In this document: piece by piece, positions 48,501 through 55,535 of the stretch | Numbering within the stretch: the stretch's first letter is position 1 | How the letters are laid out: every line of letters begins with the position of its first letter | Source: Actinomyces sp. zg-332 | GTDB lineage: Bacteria; Actinomycetota; Actinomycetes; Actinomycetales; Actinomycetaceae | Assembly: GCF_011751945.2 (NCBI RefSeq) | Contig: NZ_CP064951.1 | Span: 682,001 to 746,000 of the forward strand | DNA length: 64,000 nucleotides | Direction of reading: 5' to 3' | The notes under the pieces: generated by a model | The model's database searches: none | Told to the model about the DNA's origin: nothing | Seen by the model: the letters and a program-made list of their open reading frames with translations, nothing else | Position numbers and translations under genes: made by a program

Positions 48501-48945
48501 GGTTGTTGTCCATTACGTTGATACTGCTGGTAAGACAATCCGTCCTGATGAAGTAGATACTGAAAGCGCTTCAGTAGGCACAGACTACAACACTGATGAT
48601 CACAAACCAGAAACTATTACTTTCAAGGGAAAGAAATATAGGATTCTGCCAGCAATCATCATTGGAAAAGAAAAAGGAAAGGTTGCTGAAGGTACAACTA
48701 ACGTAACTTATGTTTACGAAGAGATAAAGGAGCCAAGTGCTTCACCTAAGCCTCCAACTCCTACAGATCCTTCTAATATTCCTGCGCCTAAGCAAGGAAA
48801 ACCTTCACAGCCAGGACCTAAAGCTAAGCAAGCTCCATTGGCAAGCACAGGTTATATTCCTGTAACAGACATTGCACTATACAGTCTATTTGTATTTTCT
48901 CTAACTGCTCTAATTAGAGTAATCAGAAAAAGAAAAGAAGACTAA
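45517..48945 (+). CDS. MucBP-repeat cell-wall-anchored adhesin
   Basis: A 1142-aa surface protein. The start at 45517 is set by AGGGGAG just upstream; the in-frame ATG at 45442 has no ribosome site. A signal peptide with a YSIRK-like stretch (KVGVSSLLLGSLLF) is cut near YATT. Residues ~55-430 resemble Ig-like adhesin domains. Seven MucBP-type repeats of about 75-80 residues follow (one longer), each with V-x-Y-x-D-x-G-x-x-I and T-x-V-T-Y-x-Y-E-E. A Pro-rich wall-spanning part leads to the sorting signal LASTG, a membrane helix and a RKRKED tail. LAxTG is the class E sortase motif of actinobacteria. It probably binds mucin or glycans. Confidence 0.92.
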   Translation: MHKNNFIKNNIKVGVSSLLLGSLLFVTPPVYATTDVSSTSSVSDATGSSVVSAFSGGGALNAVPTGRQVTPIVTASVNPTTLHAVPTLYGNQFKFDMSFEGQELHKGDYFYVESQDVPVELPRTFVVSAGDKKEVTIATVERVGYESDYYRGQDSTDSTRFDLSTSKEYVTKKIKYKVTFNDKVEGLKDVKASVTRTMNTQTLGVTKEKPVNLKVWVNGQVVKEQTYTLKPFNNATGGAGGYGHHAVNDGKSSYARMNSMLYDFRPLGTPEDIAFSKDVKTQGILTLNGEIGGLPDGFIAKISAKDTNPNPYTWADNNMVGKKLPVYYMPYDENGVPQANSKDKSVYVTPDNMYMIIESISPDKKEATIRFYGNYSKPGIIINGTLNPTKEVGNETSKFGVTLKNEKWDPTTKLAEKYGNKYGQADNLYYHNILITEPSGKALDKPQAMAGGNYRYADSAKFSALLATVSNPDQVLKGTVIVNYVDVNGNLIKEKDLVKDVENADVDSDYDTIADRRLPSIEKNGKKYVPIKAGNYTVGTVGKESNLTTSRIKGLVASDDPNGAEPSGKVAQGTKYVTYVYEEEKPEPEKVGSVVVKYVNTNGDTIATDVQDTVNKPVNSDYDTTDYKPERIYKNGKVYVYKELKTGDKEKGKVAEGTTEVTYIYEEPKGNVLVHFVDIAGKTIRPDESDIENATVGTDYNTEEDHKPKTITFENKKYEIVETLTKGHEKGKVAEGTTHVTYVYREIVTPPPAEKVGSVTVHYVEEGTNTPIATDVKDTVNAKVGTTYDTTDYKPERIYKNGKVYEFVKLKEGDVEKGNVEEKLTEVTYIYKEVKGKVLVHYIDIKGTTIRPDEVYTESASVGTAYNTSEDHKPETIIFQGKEYKIVPVLTKGNEEGKVVEGTTHVTYVYEEIKGSVIVHYKDKQGKTISDDVEDEKNSEVGKKYNTKDQIKEKITTPDGKVYKRVPELTEGKEEGKVAKETTHVTYIYEEVKGKVVVHYVDTAGKTIRPDEVDTESASVGTDYNTDDHKPETITFKGKKYRILPAIIIGKEKGKVAEGTTNVTYVYEEIKEPSASPKPPTPTDPSNIPAPKQGKPSQPGPKAKQAPLASTGYIPVTDIALYSLFVFSLTALIRVIRKRKED
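46945..48729 (+). repeat. Seven tandem MucBP repeats inside the adhesin gene
   Basis: DNA coding for seven related modules of about 230-240 bases (the first is longer). Copies alternate between two types: one with ATDV-x-DTVN and YKPERIYKNGKVY (copies 2 and 4), and one with GKTIRPDE and DHKPETI (copies 3, 5 and 7). Copies 1 and 6 are more diverged. The alternation suggests that a two-module unit was duplicated. Confidence 0.85.
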
Positions 48946-49037
48946 TAGTTAGTAGTGAAAGTTTATAATATCTGACAGATATTCACTTATAAGATAACTG
49001 AATAAGTATTTGTTAGGTGATAAGTTATCAGATACGG

Positions 49038-49074
49038 ATATGGCGGGTAAAATATTACCCGTCATATTCTTTTT
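49038..49074 (+). terminator. Terminator of the adhesin gene
   Basis: A 13-bp stem with one G:T pair (ATATGGCGGGTAA at 49038-49050 with TTACCCGTCATAT at 49055-49067) followed by TCTTTTT. It sits in the 307-base gap after the adhesin, which holds nothing else apparent. Confidence 0.88.
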
Positions 49075-49252
49075 AAAGTAAAACTCTAAAGATAAAGGGA
49101 AATCGTTGTCATAATCACTAGTACTTTTAGTGGTTTTCTAAAGATTTTGCTGGGGAAAAATATTTATATATAGTAAATATCACGAGGGTTCGTTATATTG
49201 TAAATAATGTAAATGCGTTCTATATGATACTTGAGGTTTTAGGTGGGATAAA

Positions 49253-49756
49253 ATGCAAGAAAAAATGGCAACTCCGTATAAGTCTGAGAAACGAAAAATA
49301 CACGATGACGCTCTTAGTCCAGTTCCGCGTAAAAACTTAATTTTTCTTGAGGATGGTTTATTAGCCGGCGATATAATTCTTTTATGGAGAATACAGTTTG
49401 GTACTTTCACAAATCAAACAGTATTTCCAAAATACTTTGAATATACTTATGGTATTAATGCTCCTAAACATTTAGAAACTCTTATAGAAAAAGAGTATGT
49501 AATAGAAGAATCGGCATTTATGTCTCTTGACCATATTCGTGGAGAGGAAAAGAAAAAAATCTTAAAAGAAAAAGGTGTAAAAGGTTTATCAAAGTTAAAA
49601 GTGAAAGATTTAGACACCTTACTTGCTCAAAACTTTAGCGAATTGGAACTTAGTAAGTACTTTTCAATAAGGGGATATAAACTGACTTCAAAGGGGAAAA
49701 AAGCTCTAGAAAGTAACCAAGCAGTAGTAGATAAACATCCTAAGAAAAATATCTAA
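49253..49756 (+). CDS. SAP-like winged-helix protein of unknown function
   Basis: A 167-aa soluble, basic protein. The first half (YFEYTYGINAPKHLETLIEK, then YVIEESAF) looks like a small helical DNA-binding fold. The central part, KGVKGLSKLKVKDLDTLLAQN, follows the helix-turn-helix pattern of SAP domains (L-K-x-L-x-x-L-L-x-x-N). It ends with YFSIRGYKLTSKGKKAL, a pattern found after SAP-like modules in Firmicute proteins. AGGTGG precedes the ATG. It stands alone between a terminator and the racemase gene. Function unknown; DNA binding is an inference. Confidence 0.6.
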   Translation: MQEKMATPYKSEKRKIHDDALSPVPRKNLIFLEDGLLAGDIILLWRIQFGTFTNQTVFPKYFEYTYGINAPKHLETLIEKEYVIEESAFMSLDHIRGEEKKKILKEKGVKGLSKLKVKDLDTLLAQNFSELELSKYFSIRGYKLTSKGKKALESNQAVVDKHPKKNI

Positions 49757-50138
49757 TACTCTTATTTATAAATACTTTAGTGAGTTAAGATAATATTTAT
49801 ACTTTTAAATATTTGCTTTACAAGTTCTAAGGTAGTTTTGAAAACAAGATAAACTGAAGAGTCTCTACGCTACTTAACACAAGATGAAAGTTATTTGCGT
49901 GTCTGTGGATTATTATATTATGTAATCAAATTCTTAATTCTAATAGTGCCATGAGTGAGAAGCTAAGTAAAAGCGACCTGAATTTACAAAATATGCTTTT
50001 ATGATATCTTACTTGAAAGATAGAGGAACTCTACTTTTTACGGATAAAACATACAAGTATTTTTCTTTTTGAAATAATATTTGGAAAGCTCTTGAAAAAT
50101 TGTTTTCTGCAGTATATAAACTATTCAGGAGGTTTTTT
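49757..50138. other. AT-rich intergenic stretch before the racemase gene
   Basis: About 382 bases with no gene, no T-tailed hairpin and no paired promoter boxes. The AGGAGG at 50127-50132 is the ribosome site of the next gene. Confidence 0.4.
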
Positions 50139-50786
50139 ATGAGAAAAATCGCAGTCATGGCTGGAACTATTCAAGATACTAATATGGGTAGAAAAGTTCT
50201 TGAAGAAAAGGGTTATATTTGCCACGGCGAAATTCCTGTTTCTAATACGCCTCTTGAACAGATGATTTTCCAGACAAAGAGTTCTGAATATAAAAAAGAA
50301 ATAATATCTAAGCACATACGTAGTCTTGAAGATGAGGGATTTACACATCTTTTTGTATACTGTAACTCCCTTAGTGGTGCTGTAGATTTTGATGAGTTAG
50401 CTGGTGAAACTGGTATAAAAATAGTTACACCTTTACATGCATATAAAGAAGTGGCTGTTAGTGCTGATAAAATTATGGTTATTTCTGCCAATGCTCAAGG
50501 ACTTGCTGGAATTGAAAAAGTGCTTTTTTCAGCTAATGAAAATCTTCAACTTATCGGTATTACTTTACTTGAAATGGTAAAAGCGATTGAAAACAACTTT
50601 CCACCAGAAAAAATATTAGAAGATTTCAAATTGGAGTCACTACTACAGTATGGTGAATACTTTGGAATTGAAAAAATAATTTTAGGATGTACACATTTTC
50701 CATATTTAGAAAATCAGCTGACAACTAAAACTCGTATCGAAGTAGTTAACCCTGCTAATAAGATGATTAGTTTACTTAACATATAG
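50139..50786 (+). CDS. Aspartate/glutamate racemase family protein
   Basis: A 215-aa enzyme with the two-cysteine signature of cofactor-independent amino acid racemases: the first Cys in FVYCNSLSGA and the second in ILGCTHFPYL. It is shorter than MurI (about 260-280 residues), so it may act on another amino acid. AGGAGG lies 6 bases before the ATG at 50139; a TTG 39 bases upstream has no such site. A B3/B4-domain protein gene follows after 10 bases and both end at one hairpin, so they form an operon. Substrate is not predictable. Confidence 0.83.
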   Translation: MRKIAVMAGTIQDTNMGRKVLEEKGYICHGEIPVSNTPLEQMIFQTKSSEYKKEIISKHIRSLEDEGFTHLFVYCNSLSGAVDFDELAGETGIKIVTPLHAYKEVAVSADKIMVISANAQGLAGIEKVLFSANENLQLIGITLLEMVKAIENNFPPEKILEDFKLESLLQYGEYFGIEKIILGCTHFPYLENQLTTKTRIEVVNPANKMISLLNI

Positions 50787-50796
50787 GAGGAAAATC

Positions 50797-51501
50797 ATGA
50801 GTAAATTTATAGTTGAGAAGTCATTCTGGGAACTGTTTCCAGATGCAAAAATTGGTGTTGTATTGCTTAAAAACTATGAAAACGCTGAGGAATCCTCAGA
50901 GGAAATAGTATCTCTACTAGCAGAAAGTAACTCTTTAGCAAAAGAACATTTAACAGCTGAAGTATTTAGTGAAAATAAAGTTATTCAAGTTTACAGACAA
51001 GCTTATCAGAAGTTTAAAACTAAGAAAGGTGCACGTTCTAGTATTGAAGCTTTGCTTAAGCGTTCTATTAGTGACAGGCCAGTTGGCACTATAAATCCTT
51101 TAGTTGATATCTACAATTCAGCTAGCTTGAGATTTGCTTTGCCAGTTGGAGCTGAAGATATAGACACATTTGTAGGAGATTTGCGTCTGACCATTACTGA
51201 TGGGGGAGATGAGTTTTACCTAATAGGTGATGAGGAAAATAATCCTACTCTAGAAAACGAACTTTGCTATAAAGACGATAAAGGTGCTGTTTGTCGTTGC
51301 TTTAACTGGCGTGATGGTGAACGTACAATGATTACTGAGAAAACTAAAAATGCTTTCTTAGTTATTGAGCTAGTTGATCCTGATCGAGTAGAAGCTTTGG
51401 AGAAAGCATTGAACTTTGTTGAAGAAAACGCTATGAAATTCTTGAAAGCTGAGACAAGTCAATACATTTTAGACAAAGATAACGCTCAGATGGATTTATA
51501 A
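50797..51501 (+). CDS. B3/B4 domain protein (PheRS-beta editing-like)
   Basis: A 234-aa protein made of one B3/B4 domain, which in phenylalanyl-tRNA synthetase beta subunits hydrolyses mischarged tRNA. Conserved features are RPVGTINPLVDIYNSASLRF, LPVGAEDID, and RCFNWRDGERTMIT. Free-standing copies occur in many Gram-positive bacteria and may trans-edit aminoacyl-tRNA or bind small amino acids. AGGAGG lies before the ATG. The pairing with a racemase hints at a D-amino-acid or misacylation role; this is only a suggestion. Confidence 0.87.
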   Translation: MSKFIVEKSFWELFPDAKIGVVLLKNYENAEESSEEIVSLLAESNSLAKEHLTAEVFSENKVIQVYRQAYQKFKTKKGARSSIEALLKRSISDRPVGTINPLVDIYNSASLRFALPVGAEDIDTFVGDLRLTITDGGDEFYLIGDEENNPTLENELCYKDDKGAVCRCFNWRDGERTMITEKTKNAFLVIELVDPDRVEALEKALNFVEENAMKFLKAETSQYILDKDNAQMDL

Positions 51502-51531
51502 GTATTAACTCTCTATTTTATTAGATGTGAG

Positions 51532-51568
51532 TAGGGCTTAAAGTTACATAAGAAAGCTTTAAGCCCTA
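51532..51568 (+). terminator. Hairpin terminator after the racemase/B3/B4 operon
   Basis: A perfect 12-bp stem (TAGGGCTTAAAG at 51532-51543 with CTTTAAGCCCTA at 51557-51568). The following sequence TACTTATATT is only weakly T-rich. Confidence 0.75.
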
Positions 51569-51665
51569 TACTTATATTGTGCAACACACGATGAAGTGTT
51601 GATGTGGCAAAAAGCTCTTAGAGTTACTTGTTTTATAGGACTTATGATTCACAGGAAGAATACGA

Positions 51666-53006
51666 ATGTACGATTACATAGCTTTAGACATAGAAAATCC
51701 TAATAGAAGAGGTAATTCTATTTGCTCTATCGGTATTATTATGGTTAAAAATGGGCAAGTAGTAGATAAAATTTATAGCCTAATTAACCCTGAAGATCGT
51801 TTTGATAGAAAAAATATTGAAATAACTGGCATATCTGATGAGATGGTTATTTCTGCTCCTAATCTAGTAGAATATTGGAAAGAAATAGGTCACTTATTAG
51901 AAGAATATATAATTGTCGGTCATAATATTCAATACGATTTAAACGTTATTTCTAAATCTTTAGATAGATATAATTTGCCTATTCCATCTTTCAAATATGT
52001 TTGTACTTACTCTACTAGCAAATTTCTGTTATCTGAACAATCCTATGCTTTAGGCTACTTATGCAACAATATAGGGTACATTTATAACCAACACAACGCT
52101 TTAGAAGATGCTCAAGCAAGTGTACATTTATTTCAGTATCTACTTAGTAGTAACCCTGATTTTGTAGCTGTTCCTAGTGAATTTGTTTATAAGCAAAAAC
52201 TACAAGAGAAATTAGATGAAAACTTGTTACGCAATATTAATGATTTGCATGGAATTATAAAAGGAATGGCGTTTGACAAGGTTATTTGTGATAAAGAAAT
52301 AGAGTACTTGCGTGCTTGGGTTGAAGAAAATACTAAGTACAAGATTTATAGTGTATTTCATAGAATATTGTCCACACTAGAAGAAGTTCTTCAAGATGGA
52401 GTCATAACTAGCTATGAGTATCAGCTTTTAGTAAATCTTGTTGGCTGTGTTCGATCCTCAAATATTTATAGTGATACTACTTTAGGAATTCAAATACTTA
52501 AAGGGATTTTAAAAGCTATCATTAGCGATGATTATATTGCGGAAGAAGAAATAGTCGAACTTAAAAACTGGCTATATGAACATGAATATTTATCAGACGT
52601 ATATCCTTACGATAAGGTATACTCACTTGTTACACAAGTATTAGAAGACGGAGAAGTTAGCGAAGATGAGAAAAAACAGCTATTTAGTAGTTTTGAAAAA
52701 ATTCTAAACCCTATTAGTACTTCAGGAACAATAAGCTTACAAGGTAAAACCTTTTGTTTAACTGGTGATTTTCTAAACGGAAGCAAACGAGAAATTGAGA
52801 GTATTCTAACAGAAAAAGGTGGAGTTAAAAAGAGTGGGGTCTCAGCCAAACTCGACTATCTTTTTGTAGGAGCTTTAGGAAGTGGGGCTTGGAAGTACGG
52901 AAATGCTGGAGGGAAAATTTTAAAAGCTCAAGAGCTGCAAGAAAAAGGTAAAGCAATACAAATAATTTCAGAAAGTGACTTATCGAGCCTTTTTGAAAAG
53001 AGGTAG
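51666..53006 (+). CDS. DEDDh exonuclease with two internal repeats and BRCT domain
   Basis: A 446-aa protein. Residues 1-165 are a DnaQ-like exonuclease: Asp8 and Glu10 in ALDIEN, GHNIQYDL with the next Asp, and HNALEDAQ with the final His-x4-Asp. Two related ~70-residue helical repeats follow (about 190-262 and 275-348), each with I-(K)-(G/A) then a Asp-containing turn, E-I-x-x-L-x-x-W and L-x-D-G-x-(I/V)-(T/S)-x-x-E. They look like TerB or acidic EF-hand-like modules. Residues ~360-446 form a BRCT domain (QGKTFCLTGDF, YLFVGA, KILKAQEL). It probably trims or repairs DNA. The start lacks a strong ribosome site. Confidence 0.85.
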   Translation: MYDYIALDIENPNRRGNSICSIGIIMVKNGQVVDKIYSLINPEDRFDRKNIEITGISDEMVISAPNLVEYWKEIGHLLEEYIIVGHNIQYDLNVISKSLDRYNLPIPSFKYVCTYSTSKFLLSEQSYALGYLCNNIGYIYNQHNALEDAQASVHLFQYLLSSNPDFVAVPSEFVYKQKLQEKLDENLLRNINDLHGIIKGMAFDKVICDKEIEYLRAWVEENTKYKIYSVFHRILSTLEEVLQDGVITSYEYQLLVNLVGCVRSSNIYSDTTLGIQILKGILKAIISDDYIAEEEIVELKNWLYEHEYLSDVYPYDKVYSLVTQVLEDGEVSEDEKKQLFSSFEKILNPISTSGTISLQGKTFCLTGDFLNGSKREIESILTEKGGVKKSGVSAKLDYLFVGALGSGAWKYGNAGGKILKAQELQEKGKAIQIISESDLSSLFEKR

Positions 53007-53234
53007 TTTATCTAAGCAAAACCTGCCACTTTCTTAGCGTTCACTAAGTGACTACAATATACAAAAACCAATAAAATTATTAGAAAAAGTATTGAATTAT
53101 TCATTTTAAAGCGTAAACTAGTATAGTTACTTATAACAGTAGGTTAATCTTTGTTTTAGAATTTTACGGGCATGTAATTTGTCTCTACGATTTCAAGAAA
53201 ATCTGGTTTTCCTACGTATTTCACTCTTTATATG

Positions 53235-53248
53235 GTTCTCATGAGAAC
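53235..53248 (+). promoter_or_regulatory. 14-bp palindrome upstream of marR, candidate operator
   Basis: GTTCTCATGAGAAC is a perfect palindrome 35 bases before the MarR start. MarR proteins bind palindromes of 14-20 bp overlapping their own promoters, so autoregulation of the MarR-ABC operon is likely. Function is inferred from symmetry and position. Confidence 0.6.
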
Positions 53249-53283
53249 TAAATTAGGGTGGTATACATGTACTAAGGAGAAGA

Positions 53284-53718
53284 ATGCAGTCACCATTATG
53301 TGAATTTAAGAGTTTTGTAAATGAACTTGAGAACTATCTTAAAAAACTAGCAAAGAAACATAATGTTGAACATTTAAGCGGACCGCAAGGACACGCAGTA
53401 GTTTACCTTTACAAAAATGGAAATGAAGAAACTTGCGCAAGAGACATAATGGAGTATTTAAAAGTTTCCAAATCTGTAGCAAGTAATTTGTTGACAAGAA
53501 TGGAAAAAAATAACTTTATTACAATACGTAGTTCTGATCTAGATAAAAGATGCAAAATTATTAAGCTAACAGAACTAGGTATTGAAAAAGCGAAACTAAT
53601 GACTAATTTTTTCGATGAAATTTCTAATGAGTTACTGAAGGAAATTTCTTGTGAAGAAACCCAAATAGCTTTAAAAGTTGTAAAGCAGATAAACAAAAAC
53701 TTGAAAAAGGATAAATAA
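53284..53718 (+). CDS. MarR-family transcriptional regulator
   Basis: A 144-aa winged-helix regulator. The DNA-binding part reads CARDIMEYLKVSKSVASNLL then TRMEKNNFI, with the wing IRSSDLDKRCKIIKLT, including the Asp-x-Arg wing motif (DLDKR). It is the first gene of an operon with two ABC exporter genes (2-base gap), a common layout for drug-sensing repressors. AAGGAG lies before the ATG, and a perfect palindrome lies upstream. Two Cys residues are present, so redox sensing is possible. Confidence 0.92.
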   Translation: MQSPLCEFKSFVNELENYLKKLAKKHNVEHLSGPQGHAVVYLYKNGNEETCARDIMEYLKVSKSVASNLLTRMEKNNFITIRSSDLDKRCKIIKLTELGIEKAKLMTNFFDEISNELLKEISCEETQIALKVVKQINKNLKKDK

Positions 53719-53720
53719 CT

Positions 53721-55535
53721 ATGCTCAAATTATTCAAATATTTTTCCTTTAAAGAATGGTTTATGAGTTCTTTAGCAATTGTATTTGTAGTAATAAATGT
53801 CTGGTTAGAACTAAAAATTCCAGAGTATATGTCAGAGATTACTACACTTCTTAACACTAAGGGCACGCAAGCTAGTGAAATATTCTATTGGAATTTCACA
53901 AGCCCTGGCTCTAAAATGCTTCTGCTTTCACTTATAAGCTTTGCCTCATCAATTTTAACAGCATTTTTTGCTGCGCGTGTGGCTGCTGCTTTTTCTACCA
54001 CTCTTAGATCAAAGATTTTTCACTCAGTTTTGGGTTATTCAAATGCTGAAGTTAAAGAATTTAGCGTGCCAAGTCTTTTGACTCGTACAACAAACGATAT
54101 TACTCAAATACAAATGCTTATAACTATTGGTCTACAAGTAGTAACTAAAGGACCTATTATGGCAATTTGGGCTATGACTAAAATAGCAGATAAAGGTCAT
54201 GAGTGGCTTTTAGCAACGCTAGTCGCTGTATCAGTAGTTGCACTGTTAATGCTTATACTGCTTGTTCTTGCCTTCCCTAAGCAAAAAATTATTCAAAAAA
54301 TGACTGATAAATTGAATAGTGTTACACGCGAATCTCTAAATGGTATACGAGTAGTGCGTGCTTATAATGCGGAAAAATATCAGTACGATAAATTTGAAGT
54401 AGCTAATGATAGACTTACTAAACTTAATTTATTTGTGAATAGACTTATGGCCTTGATGACACCGGTAATTATGACAATTTCTGGTACATTATCACTATCT
54501 ATATACTGGATAGGTGCACATTTGATAGAAGATGTTGCTATTGCTAAAAATCCAGCTCAAATACCACAAGCTATAGCTAAGAAAGTTGATATTTTCTCAG
54601 ACATGGTTGTGTTTTCATCCTACGCCATGATGGTTGTCTTTGGATTCATGATGATGGTAATGCTATTCATGTTCTTACCTAGAGCAATTGTTTCAGCAAA
54701 CCGTATAAATGAAGTTCTTGATAAGAAATCTTCAATAGAATACTTTCCACATACAACTCAAGAACCAATAGGAAAAGGGCATATTGAATTCGATAAAGTA
54801 TCTTTCAAATATGCTGATACTTCTGAACCTGTATTAGAAAATGTTACTTTTAGTGCAAAACCGGGAGAGACGATTGCATTTATTGGATCTACAGGCTCAG
54901 GTAAATCTACATTAGTTAGCTTGGTTACTCGTTTTTATGATGTTACAAGCGGGTCAATAAAAATTGATGGTGTAGATATACGACAGTATTCAAATGAGGA
55001 TTTACATAATAAAGTTGGATTTATTCCTCAAAAGCCTGTCTTATTCAGTGGCGATATTAAGTCAAATATTGACATGGGGATTAGTATTGAATCTCCTTTG
55101 AATGAAGAAAAAATTTGGGAAGCTTTGGAACTAGCCCAAGCGCGTAATTTTGTAGAAGAAAAAGAAGGCAAGATTAATTCTCATGTCGCTCAAAGTGGTA
55201 GTAATTTTTCAGGCGGACAAAAACAACGTCTGGCAATAGCTAGGGCATTGGCTCGTAAACCTGAGATATTAATATTCGATGATTCTTTCTCCGCTTTGGA
55301 CTATAAGACAGACTATATTTTACGTAGTGAGCTGAAAGAAAAAACAGCTGATATGACAAAACTTATTGTTGCTCAACGTATATCTACAATTATGGATGCT
55401 GATCAGATTCTAGTGCTAGATGAAGGAAAAGTGGTAGGTAAAGGAACTCATAAACAGTTGCTGGAATCTAATGAAATTTATCAAGAAATTGCTTACTCAC
55501 AGCTGTCTAAGAAGGAACTAGAAAATGAAAACTAA
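53721..55535 (+). CDS. ABC exporter, ATPase/permease subunit 1
   Basis: A 604-aa half-transporter: six membrane helices (about residues 15-330), then an ATPase domain with Walker A GSTGSGKS (about 389), Q-loop FIPQKP, signature FSGGQKQR and Walker B ILIFDD. The residue after Walker B is Asp instead of the catalytic Glu, so one of the two ATP sites is degenerate. It overlaps the next gene by 11 bases. Both form a heterodimeric multidrug-type exporter (LmrCD/TM287-288-like). The substrate is unknown, and the MarR upstream suggests a toxic compound. Confidence 0.93.
   Translation: MLKLFKYFSFKEWFMSSLAIVFVVINVWLELKIPEYMSEITTLLNTKGTQASEIFYWNFTSPGSKMLLLSLISFASSILTAFFAARVAAAFSTTLRSKIFHSVLGYSNAEVKEFSVPSLLTRTTNDITQIQMLITIGLQVVTKGPIMAIWAMTKIADKGHEWLLATLVAVSVVALLMLILLVLAFPKQKIIQKMTDKLNSVTRESLNGIRVVRAYNAEKYQYDKFEVANDRLTKLNLFVNRLMALMTPVIMTISGTLSLSIYWIGAHLIEDVAIAKNPAQIPQAIAKKVDIFSDMVVFSSYAMMVVFGFMMMVMLFMFLPRAIVSANRINEVLDKKSSIEYFPHTTQEPIGKGHIEFDKVSFKYADTSEPVLENVTFSAKPGETIAFIGSTGSGKSTLVSLVTRFYDVTSGSIKIDGVDIRQYSNEDLHNKVGFIPQKPVLFSGDIKSNIDMGISIESPLNEEKIWEALELAQARNFVEEKEGKINSHVAQSGSNFSGGQKQRLAIARALARKPEILIFDDSFSALDYKTDYILRSELKEKTADMTKLIVAQRISTIMDADQILVLDEGKVVGKGTHKQLLESNEIYQEIAYSQLSKKELENEN

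Noticed and set aside
46945-48729. Regularly spaced DNA repeats that could suggest a repeat array
   Set aside because: They are in-frame coding repeats of the MucBP type within one gene, with no short identical repeats or spacers, so not CRISPR.
50139-50786. Glutamate racemase MurI
   Set aside because: Both Cys motifs are present, but the protein is about 50 residues shorter than MurI and sits with a B3/B4 gene, so the substrate is left open.
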